Assembly: GCA_003157675.1 (NCBI GenBank)
Contig: PMKG01000036.1
Span: 1-5,154 of the forward strand
Direction of reading: 5' to 3'
Origin: Acidobacteriota bacterium
Lineage (GTDB): Bacteria > Acidobacteriota > Vicinamibacteria > Vicinamibacterales > Fen-181
Length of the DNA: 5,154 nt
The notes below the pieces were generated by a model. The model saw only the letters and a list, made by a program, of their open reading frames with translations, made no database searches and had not been told where the DNA came from. Shown piece after piece: positions 1 through 5,154 of the stretch. Each line of letters starts with the position of its first letter. The stretch's first letter is position 1. The position numbers were made by a program, and so were the translations under genes.

Positions 1-1637
1 GCCGGCGTCTCCCACGTCTTGCGCGTCAGGTCGCCGCTCACTTCGGTCCAGTGAGCGCCGCCGTCGGTCGTCTTCCACAGCACGTTGTTGGCGAAGAAGA
101 GCGTGTGCTTGTCCACGTCGGAGAAGAGGACCGGCATCGTGCGCACCGAGCGGAAGGCGCCGGCCCCCCCGCGGCCCGCCACCGGACCGACCGTCGAGGT
201 CTGGCCGGTGCGACGGTCGAACCGCGTCACGCTGCGCCCACCGTACACGATGTCGGGGTCGAGCGGGTCGGGGGCGACGTAGCCGTACTCGTCCACGCCC
301 ACCGGCAGCCAGTCACGTTCGGAAATGGCGCCGTAGTTGCCGCGGCTCGAGATGCAGACCGAGCCGTTCTCCTGTTGCCCGCTGCAGACACGGTAGGGGA
401 ACGCGTTGTCGGCCGCGACATGGTAGAGCGCGGCAGTCGGCTGGTTGTACCAGGAACTCCACGTCTGGCCGCCGTTGAGCGTCACGACGGCGCCCTGGTC
501 GACGCTGAGGAGCATGATGTCGGGGTTGTCCGGGTTGATCCAGCCGTTCTGGTAGTCCTCACCGCCCGGCGCGCCCTTGAGCGGCGCCCAGGTCTTGCCG
601 CCGTCGGTCGACACCCACGAGACGGTGCTGGCAATCACGATCCGGTCGGGGTTCTTCGGGTCGGGAAGCGGCATCGGCAGGTCGCCGCCTCCGATCCGGC
701 CTGCCGGCCGCGAGTCGGTCGTGATGCGCGTCCACGATTCCCCCGCGTCGTCGCTGCGGAAGATGCCCGTGCTGCCGCGGTTCGAGCTGAAGCCGGGCTC
801 CGCCGCGAACGCGACGGTGGCGTAGAGCCGCTTCGTGTTCGACGCCGAGATGGCCAGGTTCGCCTGCACGACCGCCGGCAGCCCCTTGGTCAGCTGCGTC
901 CACGTCGTGCCGCCGTCGGTCGACTTGAAGATGCCGCCGCCGGTGCCGGCCCAGTTGGCGTTCTCCCATGGCCCCTGCCGTTCCTCCCACAGCGTCGCAT
1001 AGACGACGTCGGGGTTGACCGGGTCGATGTCCACGTCGTTTCCCCCGACGTTCTCGTCCTTGTAGAGCACTTTCTGGAACGAGCGGCCGCCGTCGGTCGA
1101 GCGGAAGATGCCGCGCTCGGCGTTCGGGCCGTACGGGTGGCCGAGGGCGGCAACGAAGACGCGGTTGGCGTCGCGCGGGTCGACGTCGATGCGCGGAATC
1201 TGCTGCGCGTCGCGCAGGCCGAGGTGCGTCCATGTGCGGCCGGCGTCGGTGGACTTGTAGAGGCCGTCGCCGGTGGACAAGTCGGGGCGATGCAGTCCCT
1301 CGCCGCTGCCGGCGTAGACGACGTTCGGGTCCGACGGGGCGACGGCGAGCGAGCCGATCGAGCCCGTGGGCTGGTCGTCGAACGTCGGCACCCACGTACG
1401 CCCGGCGTCGGTGGTCTTCCACACGCCGCCGTTCACGGCGGCCATGTAGAAGGTGTTCGGCTGGCTGCGGTGGCCGGCGGCGGCGACGGTGCGGCTGGCG
1501 CGATGCGGCCCGACCTCGCGCCACTTCATCGCGGAGAAGAGCAAACTGCTGACGGGTGACGCGTCCTGGGCGGGAGTCGTGGCGACGAGCCCGCCAAGCA
1601 CGAGCCCGGTGACGAGAACGAATCGGCGGATCGACAT
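1..1637 (-). CDS. Secreted BNR/Asp-box beta-propeller protein (sortilin/VPS10-like), C-terminus cut off by window edge
   Basis: The reading frame is open from the ATG at 1637-1635 to the left edge, giving 545 codons and no stop. A good AGGAG ribosome binding site sits 7 nt upstream. Residues 1-23 form a signal peptide (basic SIRRF, then a hydrophobic stretch, likely cut after TPA). The RR pair is only a poor match to a Tat motif. At least eight Asp-box motifs (S/T-x-D-x-G-x-x-W type) lie near residues 75-82, 129-136, 180-187, 239-246, 295-302, 343-350, 386-393 (degenerate, TLNGGQTW) and 523-530. Blade-like 'DPxNPDVVYA' segments occur between them. SGQQENGS (419-426) resembles a conserved GGQQDNGS-type motif of these proteins. 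Cys418 and Cys428 may pair. Asp-boxes mark beta-propellers such as sialidases and sortilin. Bacterial relatives of this type are often about 1,000 residues and are commonly annotated as glycosyl hydrolases without proof of catalysis. I see no sialidase active-site signature, so enzymatic function is unsupported. It is divergent from the galactosidase gene. Confidence 0.9.
   Translation of the reverse strand, partial: MSIRRFVLVTGLVLGGLVATTPAQDASPVSSLLFSAMKWREVGPHRASRTVAAAGHRSQPNTFYMAAVNGGVWKTTDAGRTWVPTFDDQPTGSIGSLAVAPSDPNVVYAGSGEGLHRPDLSTGDGLYKSTDAGRTWTHLGLRDAQQIPRIDVDPRDANRVFVAALGHPYGPNAERGIFRSTDGGRSFQKVLYKDENVGGNDVDIDPVNPDVVYATLWEERQGPWENANWAGTGGGIFKSTDGGTTWTQLTKGLPAVVQANLAISASNTKRLYATVAFAAEPGFSSNRGSTGIFRSDDAGESWTRITTDSRPAGRIGGGDLPMPLPDPKNPDRIVIASTVSWVSTDGGKTWAPLKGAPGGEDYQNGWINPDNPDIMLLSVDQGAVVTLNGGQTWSSWYNQPTAALYHVAADNAFPYRVCSGQQENGSVCISSRGNYGAISERDWLPVGVDEYGYVAPDPLDPDIVYGGRSVTRFDRRTGQTSTVGPVAGRGGAGAFRSVRTMPVLFSDVDKHTLFFANNVLWKTTDGGAHWTEVSGDLTRKTWETP
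59..1427 (-). repeat. Recurrent Asp-box codon repeats inside the propeller gene
   Basis: A short motif, read on the plus strand as ccgccgtcggtcg or the variant ccggcgtcggtgg, recurs near 60, 599, 911, 1089, 1244 and 1405. Each copy is the DNA form of an Asp-box (S/T-T-D-G/A-G). The copies are spaced by whole propeller blades, so this is protein repeat structure and not a mobile or regulatory repeat. Near-identical codons at several boxes could allow recombination between blades. Confidence 0.75.
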
Positions 1638-1644
1638 GTGTAGT

Positions 1645-1649
1645 CTCCT
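1645..1649 (-). promoter_or_regulatory. Ribosome binding site of the propeller gene
   Basis: The minus strand reads AGGAG here, 7 nt before the ATG at 1637. This is a near-ideal Shine-Dalgarno sequence and spacing. It fixes the start, and the signal peptide begins immediately after it. Confidence 0.8.
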
Positions 1650-1657
1650 GAGATGGG

Positions 1658-1669
1658 GGAGTATACTCC
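1658..1669. promoter_or_regulatory. 12-bp perfect palindrome with TATACT on both strands; candidate divergent -10 element or operator
   Basis: GGAGTATACTCC is its own reverse complement and lies in the 91-bp gap between two divergent genes. Because it is palindromic, each strand carries TATACT, one base away from the sigma-70 -10 consensus TATAAT: plus strand 1662-1667, minus strand 1665-1660. Transcription leftward would leave a leader of about 15 nt before the propeller gene. Rightward it would leave about 55 nt before the galactosidase. I could not find a convincing -35 hexamer at 16-18 nt on either side. The site may therefore be an activator-dependent promoter, a repressor operator, or both. 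No regulator gene is present in the window. Confidence 0.45.
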
Positions 1670-1728
1670 GTCGGCCCACCCGTTCGCCGCGAGACCCGCT
1701 GCCGCCGCCTGTGCCGATTCCGACTATC

Positions 1729-3948
1729 ATGAGCGCGATGAACGCCGCCATGCGCGCCCTGTTCGCCTTCCTGCTCCTTCTGGCCCCGACCGTCGCGTCC
1801 GCCGCGACCGATGGGACACCGCCGCGGTATCTGGCCGACCGGCGGCTGTGGGTGCTCGACGGCGGCCCGGTCACCTACGTCGTCGGCGTGAACGAGCGCG
1901 ACGAGCTGCAGCACGTCTACTGGGGCGGCCGGCTCTGGCGCGACGCGGACCTTCGCGCCGCCCACTCGATGCCCGCCGACGACAGCACCGAACCGAGCAC
2001 GACGACCACCCCCGAGGAGTTCCCGGGCTGGGGCGGCGCCCGCTACTTCGAGCCGTGCATGAAGGTGACGCGCGAGGACGGCGTCCGGGACCTCGTGCTG
2101 AAGTACTCGAGCTACGAGATCGCGGGATCCGACCTGGTCATTCACATGAAGGACGTCGCGGCCGACATCGACGTCCTTCTGTCGTACCGGATGGACCCGT
2201 CGGGCATCCTCCGGAAGCAGGCCACCATTCGGAACCGGACGAAGCAGGTGGTGACGGTCGAAAGCGCGCAGGCCGGCGCGTGGCTGCTGCCGCCCGGCGA
2301 CGGCTACTGCCTGTCGTACCTGGCCGGCCGCTGGGGCGGCGAGACGCTGCTCGTCCGCGAGGAGATCCACCCTGGCGTCAAACTGCTCGAGAGCCGGCGC
2401 GGTGTCGCGACGAGCAACACGATGAACCCGTGGTTCGCGATCGACGGCCGCGAGCGGGCCACCGAGGAGCACGGACGCGTCTGGTTCGGGGCGCTGGCCT
2501 GGAGCGGGTCGTGGCGGATCAGCGTCGAGCAGACGCCCGAGCAGCAGGTGCGCGTCACCGGCGGCTTCAACACGTTCGATTTCTCGTACCCGCTGAAACC
2601 CGGCGAGGCGCTGACCACCCCGGCCTTCTTTGCCGGCTACACCGACGGCGGATTCGGCGAGGCGTCGCGCATCCTGCACCGGTTCGAGCGCACGGCCATC
2701 CTGCCCAGGCCCGGCACCGCGCGCCCGCGCCCAGTCCTTTACAACTCGTGGGAGGCGACCGGGTTCGACGTGAACGAGGCCGGCCAGGTGGCGCTCGCCG
2801 AGAAGGCGGCGCGCCTCGGCGTCGAGCGCTTCGTGATCGACGACGGCTGGTTCGGCGCGCGCGACAGCAGCCGCGCGGGCCTCGGCGACTGGACGCCGAA
2901 CCCGAAGAAGTTTCCGAACGGCCTGGGGCCGCTCATCGCTCGGGTGCGGCAGCTCGGCATGGACTTCGGCCTTTGGGTCGAACCCGAGATGGTGAACCCG
3001 GACAGCGACCTGTATCGCGCCCATCCCGACTGGGTGATTGGCTTCCCCGGGCGGCCGCGGTCGGAGTCGCGCAGCCAGCTCGTGCTCAACCTGGCTCGGG
3101 ACGACGTGAAGGAGCACGTCTTCTCGGTGCTCGACGTGCTGGTCGCGAAAGACGACATCCGCTTCCTGAAGTGGGACGCCAACCGGCACTTCAGCGAGCC
3201 GGGCTGGCCGGAGCGGCCGGTGGCCGAGCAGCGGATGCTCTGGGTGAAGTACACGACGAACTACTACGAGATCATCGACCGGCTCCGGGCGAAGCACCCG
3301 TCGCTCGAGATCGAGTCGTGCTCGAGCGGGGGAGGCCGCGTCGACCTCGGGATCCTGTCGAGGACCGACCAGGCGTGGACCTCCGACAACACGGACGGCT
3401 TCGACCGGCTGTCGATCCAGGACGGGTTCAGCCGGGCCTACACGCCACGCGTCATGATGGCCTGGGTGACCGACGTGCCGAACATGAACGAGCGCTCGAC
3501 GCCGCTGCAGTATCGTTTTCTGGCGGCGATGATGGGGTCGCTGGGCATCGGCGCCAACCTGAACCGGTGGAGCGAACAGGACTTCGCGATGGCCTCGCGG
3601 ATGATCGCGTACTACAAGTCGATCCGGGCGACGGTGCAGGAGGGCGACCTCTACCGGCTGTTCTCCCCGCGGGAAGACGGGCTCACGGCCAACCAGTACG
3701 TGGCGGCGGACGGCAAGCAGTCGGTGGTATTCGTGTTCCAGCAAGCGCAGCAGTTCAACCGGCCGGCGCCCACGGTCTATCTCAGCGGACTGGATGAGAA
3801 CGCGCTGTACCGCATCCAGCCCATCGACGATAAGCTGCTGGAGCGGCCGCCCGTGGCCAGCGGGGGCTGGCTCGCGCAGCACGGATTGCGCTTCCGGTTG
3901 CGCGGCGATTTCGATTCCAGTTCGGTGCTGCTCGAGAAGCTGCCGTAG
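1729..3948 (+). CDS. Exported alpha-galactosidase, glycoside hydrolase family 36 (EC 3.2.1.22)
   Basis: The product is 739 residues, the usual size for GH36. It should hydrolyse terminal alpha-linked galactose from melibiose, raffinose-family sugars or galactomannan side chains with retention of configuration. Residues 1-25 are a signal peptide (LFAFLLLL core, likely cut at ASA|A), so the enzyme is probably periplasmic or secreted. The N-terminal beta-sandwich domain runs to about residue 320, the TIM barrel from about 335 to 640, and a C-terminal beta domain follows. Family landmarks are NSWEATGFD (339-347), IDDGWFG (370-376), GDW (386-388), WVEPEMVNPDSDLY (416-429), KWDANR with nucleophile Asp483, ESCSSGGGR (529-537), and SDNTDGFDR with acid/base Asp553. 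All expected catalytic residues are present. The frame is open further upstream into the propeller gene, but the signal peptide favours 1729; ATGs at 1738 and 1750 are alternatives. No clear Shine-Dalgarno precedes any of them. An alpha-N-acetylgalactosaminidase specificity cannot be excluded from sequence alone. Confidence 0.95.
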   Translation: MSAMNAAMRALFAFLLLLAPTVASAATDGTPPRYLADRRLWVLDGGPVTYVVGVNERDELQHVYWGGRLWRDADLRAAHSMPADDSTEPSTTTTPEEFPGWGGARYFEPCMKVTREDGVRDLVLKYSSYEIAGSDLVIHMKDVAADIDVLLSYRMDPSGILRKQATIRNRTKQVVTVESAQAGAWLLPPGDGYCLSYLAGRWGGETLLVREEIHPGVKLLESRRGVATSNTMNPWFAIDGRERATEEHGRVWFGALAWSGSWRISVEQTPEQQVRVTGGFNTFDFSYPLKPGEALTTPAFFAGYTDGGFGEASRILHRFERTAILPRPGTARPRPVLYNSWEATGFDVNEAGQVALAEKAARLGVERFVIDDGWFGARDSSRAGLGDWTPNPKKFPNGLGPLIARVRQLGMDFGLWVEPEMVNPDSDLYRAHPDWVIGFPGRPRSESRSQLVLNLARDDVKEHVFSVLDVLVAKDDIRFLKWDANRHFSEPGWPERPVAEQRMLWVKYTTNYYEIIDRLRAKHPSLEIESCSSGGGRVDLGILSRTDQAWTSDNTDGFDRLSIQDGFSRAYTPRVMMAWVTDVPNMNERSTPLQYRFLAAMMGSLGIGANLNRWSEQDFAMASRMIAYYKSIRATVQEGDLYRLFSPREDGLTANQYVAADGKQSVVFVFQQAQQFNRPAPTVYLSGLDENALYRIQPIDDKLLERPPVASGGWLAQHGLRFRLRGDFDSSSVLLEKLP

Positions 3949-3966
3949 GGCTTGCTCCGGGAGGCT
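3945..3966 (+). repeat. 22-bp direct repeat, copy 1 (overlaps the galactosidase stop codon)
   Basis: This stretch matches 4119-4140 at 21 of 22 positions, the single difference being g3948 versus c4122. The core ggcttgctccgggaggct (3949-3966) is identical in both copies. The copy begins inside the last sense codon of the galactosidase and includes its TAG stop. Similarity ends sharply after 3966. Confidence 0.85.
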
Positions 3967-3969
3967 GTT

Positions 3970-4092
3970 GGGACGCACGATATGCCCACGTTTACTTCGT
4001 TGCGCTTGGCCGGCTCCCTCGGCGTACCGTCAAGTACGCCTCCGGTCGCCGGCCTTCGCGCGCCTCGTATCCACGGGCATCTCCTGCGTCTC
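3970..4092. repeat. Large imperfect palindrome with three nested stems; candidate dispersed intergenic element
   Basis: Three inverted-repeat pairs share one centre. The outer arms 3970-3987 and 4075-4092 pair at 15 of 18 positions (core ATGCCC/GGGCAT). The middle arms GGCCGGC 4008-4014 and GCCGGCC 4048-4054 pair perfectly. The inner arms GGCGTAC 4021-4027 and GTACGCC 4034-4040 pair perfectly around a 6-nt loop. Outer and middle arms are separated by exactly 20 nt on each side, and middle and inner arms by 6 and 7 nt. This symmetry suggests a single long hairpin or cruciform rather than chance GC-rich matches. It carries no transposase. It could be a REP/MITE-like element, an RNA structure that stabilises the galactosidase transcript's end, or a protein-binding site. 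Its identity is not recognised. Confidence 0.65.
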
Positions 4093-4118
4093 GCGACGGC
4101 GGTACGTGAGGAGGCAGT

Positions 4119-4140
4119 GTACGGCTTGCTCCGGGAGGCT
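4119..4140 (+). repeat. 22-bp direct repeat, copy 2
   Basis: Second copy of the repeat at 3945-3966, offset by 174 bp and identical in the 18-bp core (4123-4140). Together the copies bracket the palindrome, with 3 bp between copy 1 and the left arm but 26 bp between the right arm and copy 2. The asymmetry and 22-bp length are unlike a simple transposon target-site duplication. Confidence 0.85.
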
Positions 4141-4163
4141 CCGGTTTGATTTACACTGTGAAG

Positions 4164-4177
4164 GCGGGCGCTCCCGC
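4164..4177 (+). other. Small GC hairpin in the leader of the sugar-binding protein gene
   Basis: GCGGG (4164-4168), loop CGCT, CCCGC (4173-4177) form a perfect 5-bp stem ending 17 nt before the next start codon and 8 nt before its ribosome binding site. In a GC-rich genome this can arise by chance. No T-run follows, so it is not a typical terminator. It could modestly affect translation. Confidence 0.3.
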
Positions 4178-4185
4178 GCTCGCAT

Positions 4186-4190
4186 GGGGA
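4186..4190 (+). promoter_or_regulatory. Probable ribosome binding site of the sugar-binding protein gene
   Basis: GGGGA sits 4 nt before the ATG at 4195, a rather short spacing. The nearby ATG at 4184 overlaps it but is out of frame and reads only 14 codons to a stop. The site therefore supports 4195, where the signal peptide begins. Confidence 0.5.
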
Positions 4191-4194
4191 ATCT

Positions 4195-5154
4195 ATGGCT
4201 AGAACGAAACTTCTTATTCTATGCATAATGGCCGGCGGGCTGGTTCTTCCGCTTCTCAACTGCGGAGCAAGCGCGCACGATCCGACCGAGGTCTACTACC
4301 TGGTCACCATCCATAGCAAGATCAGCTACTGGCAGGCTGCGGCGGCCGGAATCGAGCAGGCCGGCCGCGAGCTGAAGGTGAGGTGGGAGACGGTGGGACC
4401 CGAGGACTACGACCCACAGGCGCAGAAAGAGGAGTTCCAGAAGGTGCTCAGCCAGCACAAGCCAACCGGCATCCTGGTGTCTCCGGCGAATCCCGCGCTG
4501 ATGACGCCGGTGATCGACGCCGCCATCGCCCAGGGTGTCCCGGTGATCACGATGGATTCCGACGCGCCGGCGAGCAAGCGGCTGATGTTCATCGGCACCG
4601 ACAACTACGGCGCCGGGCAAATGGGCGCGAAGATCGTGGCGCGGGAATTGCAGGGCAAAGGCAACGTGGTGATCTTCACGATGCCGAACCAGTCCAATTT
4701 GAAAGAGCGGCTGCACGGCTACGAAGAGGTGTTCCGCGGCTATCCCGGCATCAAGATCGCCGAGGTGGTGGATATGAAGGGCGATCCGACCATCGCCTTC
4801 GACAAGACCAGCGATATCCTGACGAAGAATACGCCGGTAGACGCCTTCGCGTGCCTGGAAGCGCAATCTTGCGCCGAAGTGGCCGAGGTGCTCAGCCGCA
4901 AGCAGACGAAGGGCAAGACCGTGGTGGCCATGGATACGGACCCGCGCACGCTGGAGTCGATCCAGAAGGGCCTCATCGTCGCCACCATCGCGCAGAAGCC
5001 GTTCACAATGGCCTACTTCGGCACGCTGGTGCTCGACCAGTTGCATCACAACCTGCCGCCGACACTGGGGCTCAACTGGGCGCAGGACACCCGGTCGCCG
5101 GTGCCGAGATCCATCGACACGGGCACCACGCTGATCGACAAGAGCAACGTGGAC
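4195..5154 (+). CDS. Periplasmic sugar-binding protein of an ABC importer (RbsB/Peripla_BP_4-like), 3' end beyond window
   Basis: There are 320 codons with no stop before the right edge. The protein should capture a sugar in the periplasm for an ABC transporter, although the permease and ATPase genes are not in the window. Residues 1-27 are an export signal (MARTKLLIL, then a hydrophobic stretch). Cleavage may follow ASA27. The PLLNC23 site is a poor lipobox because Asn precedes the Cys, so lipoprotein status is uncertain. The two-lobe type I fold is recognisable from YLVTIHSKISYWQAAAAG (35-52), GILVSPANPALMTPVIDAA (92-110), PVITMDSDA (116-124), IGTDNYGAGQMG (133-144), VVAMDTDP (243-250), GLIVATIAQKPFTMAYFG (259-276) and the terminal SIDTGTTLIDKSNVD, which matches the usual last strand of this family. 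Only a short C-terminal piece is probably missing. Ligand identity (ribose, galactose, xylose or other) cannot be read from sequence. A/T-ending codons are frequent at the start: 20 of the first 80 codons, versus 5 of 80 in the galactosidase. Confidence 0.92.
   Translation, partial: MARTKLLILCIMAGGLVLPLLNCGASAHDPTEVYYLVTIHSKISYWQAAAAGIEQAGRELKVRWETVGPEDYDPQAQKEEFQKVLSQHKPTGILVSPANPALMTPVIDAAIAQGVPVITMDSDAPASKRLMFIGTDNYGAGQMGAKIVARELQGKGNVVIFTMPNQSNLKERLHGYEEVFRGYPGIKIAEVVDMKGDPTIAFDKTSDILTKNTPVDAFACLEAQSCAEVAEVLSRKQTKGKTVVAMDTDPRTLESIQKGLIVATIAQKPFTMAYFGTLVLDQLHHNLPPTLGLNWAQDTRSPVPRSIDTGTTLIDKSNVD

Larger units (their letters stand above)
3949..4194. other. Intergenic region between galactosidase and sugar-binding protein, filled by repeat structures
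   Basis: These 246 bp contain the direct-repeat pair, the large palindrome at 3970-4092, a 26-bp tail (4093-4118) with no recognisable structure, and the leader of the next gene. A short open frame from a TTG at 3952 to 4149 exists only because the element lacks stops. It has no ribosome binding site or recognisable domain. A weak -10-like TACACT (4152-4157) has no good -35. No stem is followed by a T-run, so I see no canonical intrinsic terminator. Confidence 0.7.

Noticed and set aside
51..1559. A 502-codon open frame on the plus strand, antisense to the propeller gene
   Set aside because: The minus-strand frame has a signal peptide, a strong ribosome binding site and eight Asp-boxes. The plus frame has only Val/Arg/Ala-rich filler.
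1453..1728. Upstream in-frame extension of the galactosidase, including ATGs at 1453 and 1636
   Set aside because: It would place a 90-residue or 31-residue tail before a clear signal peptide and overlap the start of the divergent gene. The extension has no conserved character.
1653..3797. A 714-codon plus-strand frame overlapping the galactosidase in another frame
   Set aside because: Arg/Ala/Gly-rich shadow with no motif, nested almost entirely in the galactosidase.
559..3978. A 1,139-codon open frame on the minus strand, running antisense to the galactosidase and into the propeller gene region
   Set aside because: It is Arg/Pro/His-rich low-complexity translation, typical of an antisense shadow in high-GC DNA. 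It overlaps a gene with intact GH36 motifs and shows no domain of its own.
4021..4040. Intrinsic terminator of the galactosidase at the inner hairpin GGCGTAC/GTACGCC
   Set aside because: The stem is good but no T-run follows, and it is part of the larger nested palindrome.
3945..4140. CRISPR array or tandem repeat array
   Set aside because: Only two repeat copies, with a 152-bp interval that holds a palindrome and no further copies or cas genes.
3952..4149. A 65-codon plus-strand frame in the intergenic gap starting at TTG
   Set aside because: It lies within the palindrome and direct repeats, has no ribosome binding site, and its repeated LLREA peptide simply reflects the two DNA repeat copies.
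4219..5049. A 276-codon minus-strand frame antisense to the sugar-binding protein gene
   Set aside because: His/Arg/Leu-rich shadow. The plus frame matches the periplasmic binding protein fold from end to end.

Overview
This is a GC-rich stretch of bacterial chromosome. It carries three protein genes, all with export signals. Two run off the window ends: the first at the left edge, the third at the right edge. The gene types (a long secreted Asp-box beta-propeller protein, an exported GH36 alpha-galactosidase and a periplasmic sugar-binding protein) and the codon use suggest a Gram-negative environmental heterotroph. An acidobacterium-like organism is my best guess. That is an inference from gene style only, since the window holds no phylogenetic marker.

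Layout. Positions 1-1637 (minus strand) hold the first 545 codons of a secreted BNR/Asp-box (sortilin/VPS10-like) beta-propeller protein, whose C-terminus lies beyond the left edge. A 91-bp divergent intergenic region (1638-1728) follows. It has a clear ribosome binding site for the minus-strand gene and a perfect 12-bp palindrome that presents the -10-like hexamer TATACT on both strands. Positions 1729-3948 (plus) encode a complete 739-residue GH36 alpha-galactosidase with a signal peptide and an intact catalytic pair, Asp483 and Asp553. The 246-bp gap at 3949-4194 is not featureless. It holds a roughly 123-bp imperfect palindrome with three nested, nearly symmetric stems, plus two copies of a 22-bp direct repeat, one of which starts at the galactosidase stop codon. 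Positions 4195-5154 (plus) hold the first 320 codons of a RbsB-like periplasmic sugar-binding protein, open at the right edge but nearly complete by alignment to the family's usual C-terminus.

How the parts may work together. The galactosidase would release galactose from alpha-galactosides (raffinose-type sugars, galactomannan side chains) outside the cytoplasm, and the binding protein could deliver a sugar to an ABC importer encoded further right. That link is only an inference from adjacency: the repeat-filled gap and the more AT-rich start of the binding-protein gene suggest a separate transcription unit. The divergent propeller gene may share a regulator with the galactosidase through the central palindrome. 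I see no tRNA, rRNA, CRISPR array, transposase or defence gene. The most unexplained DNA is the palindromic element at 3970-4092.
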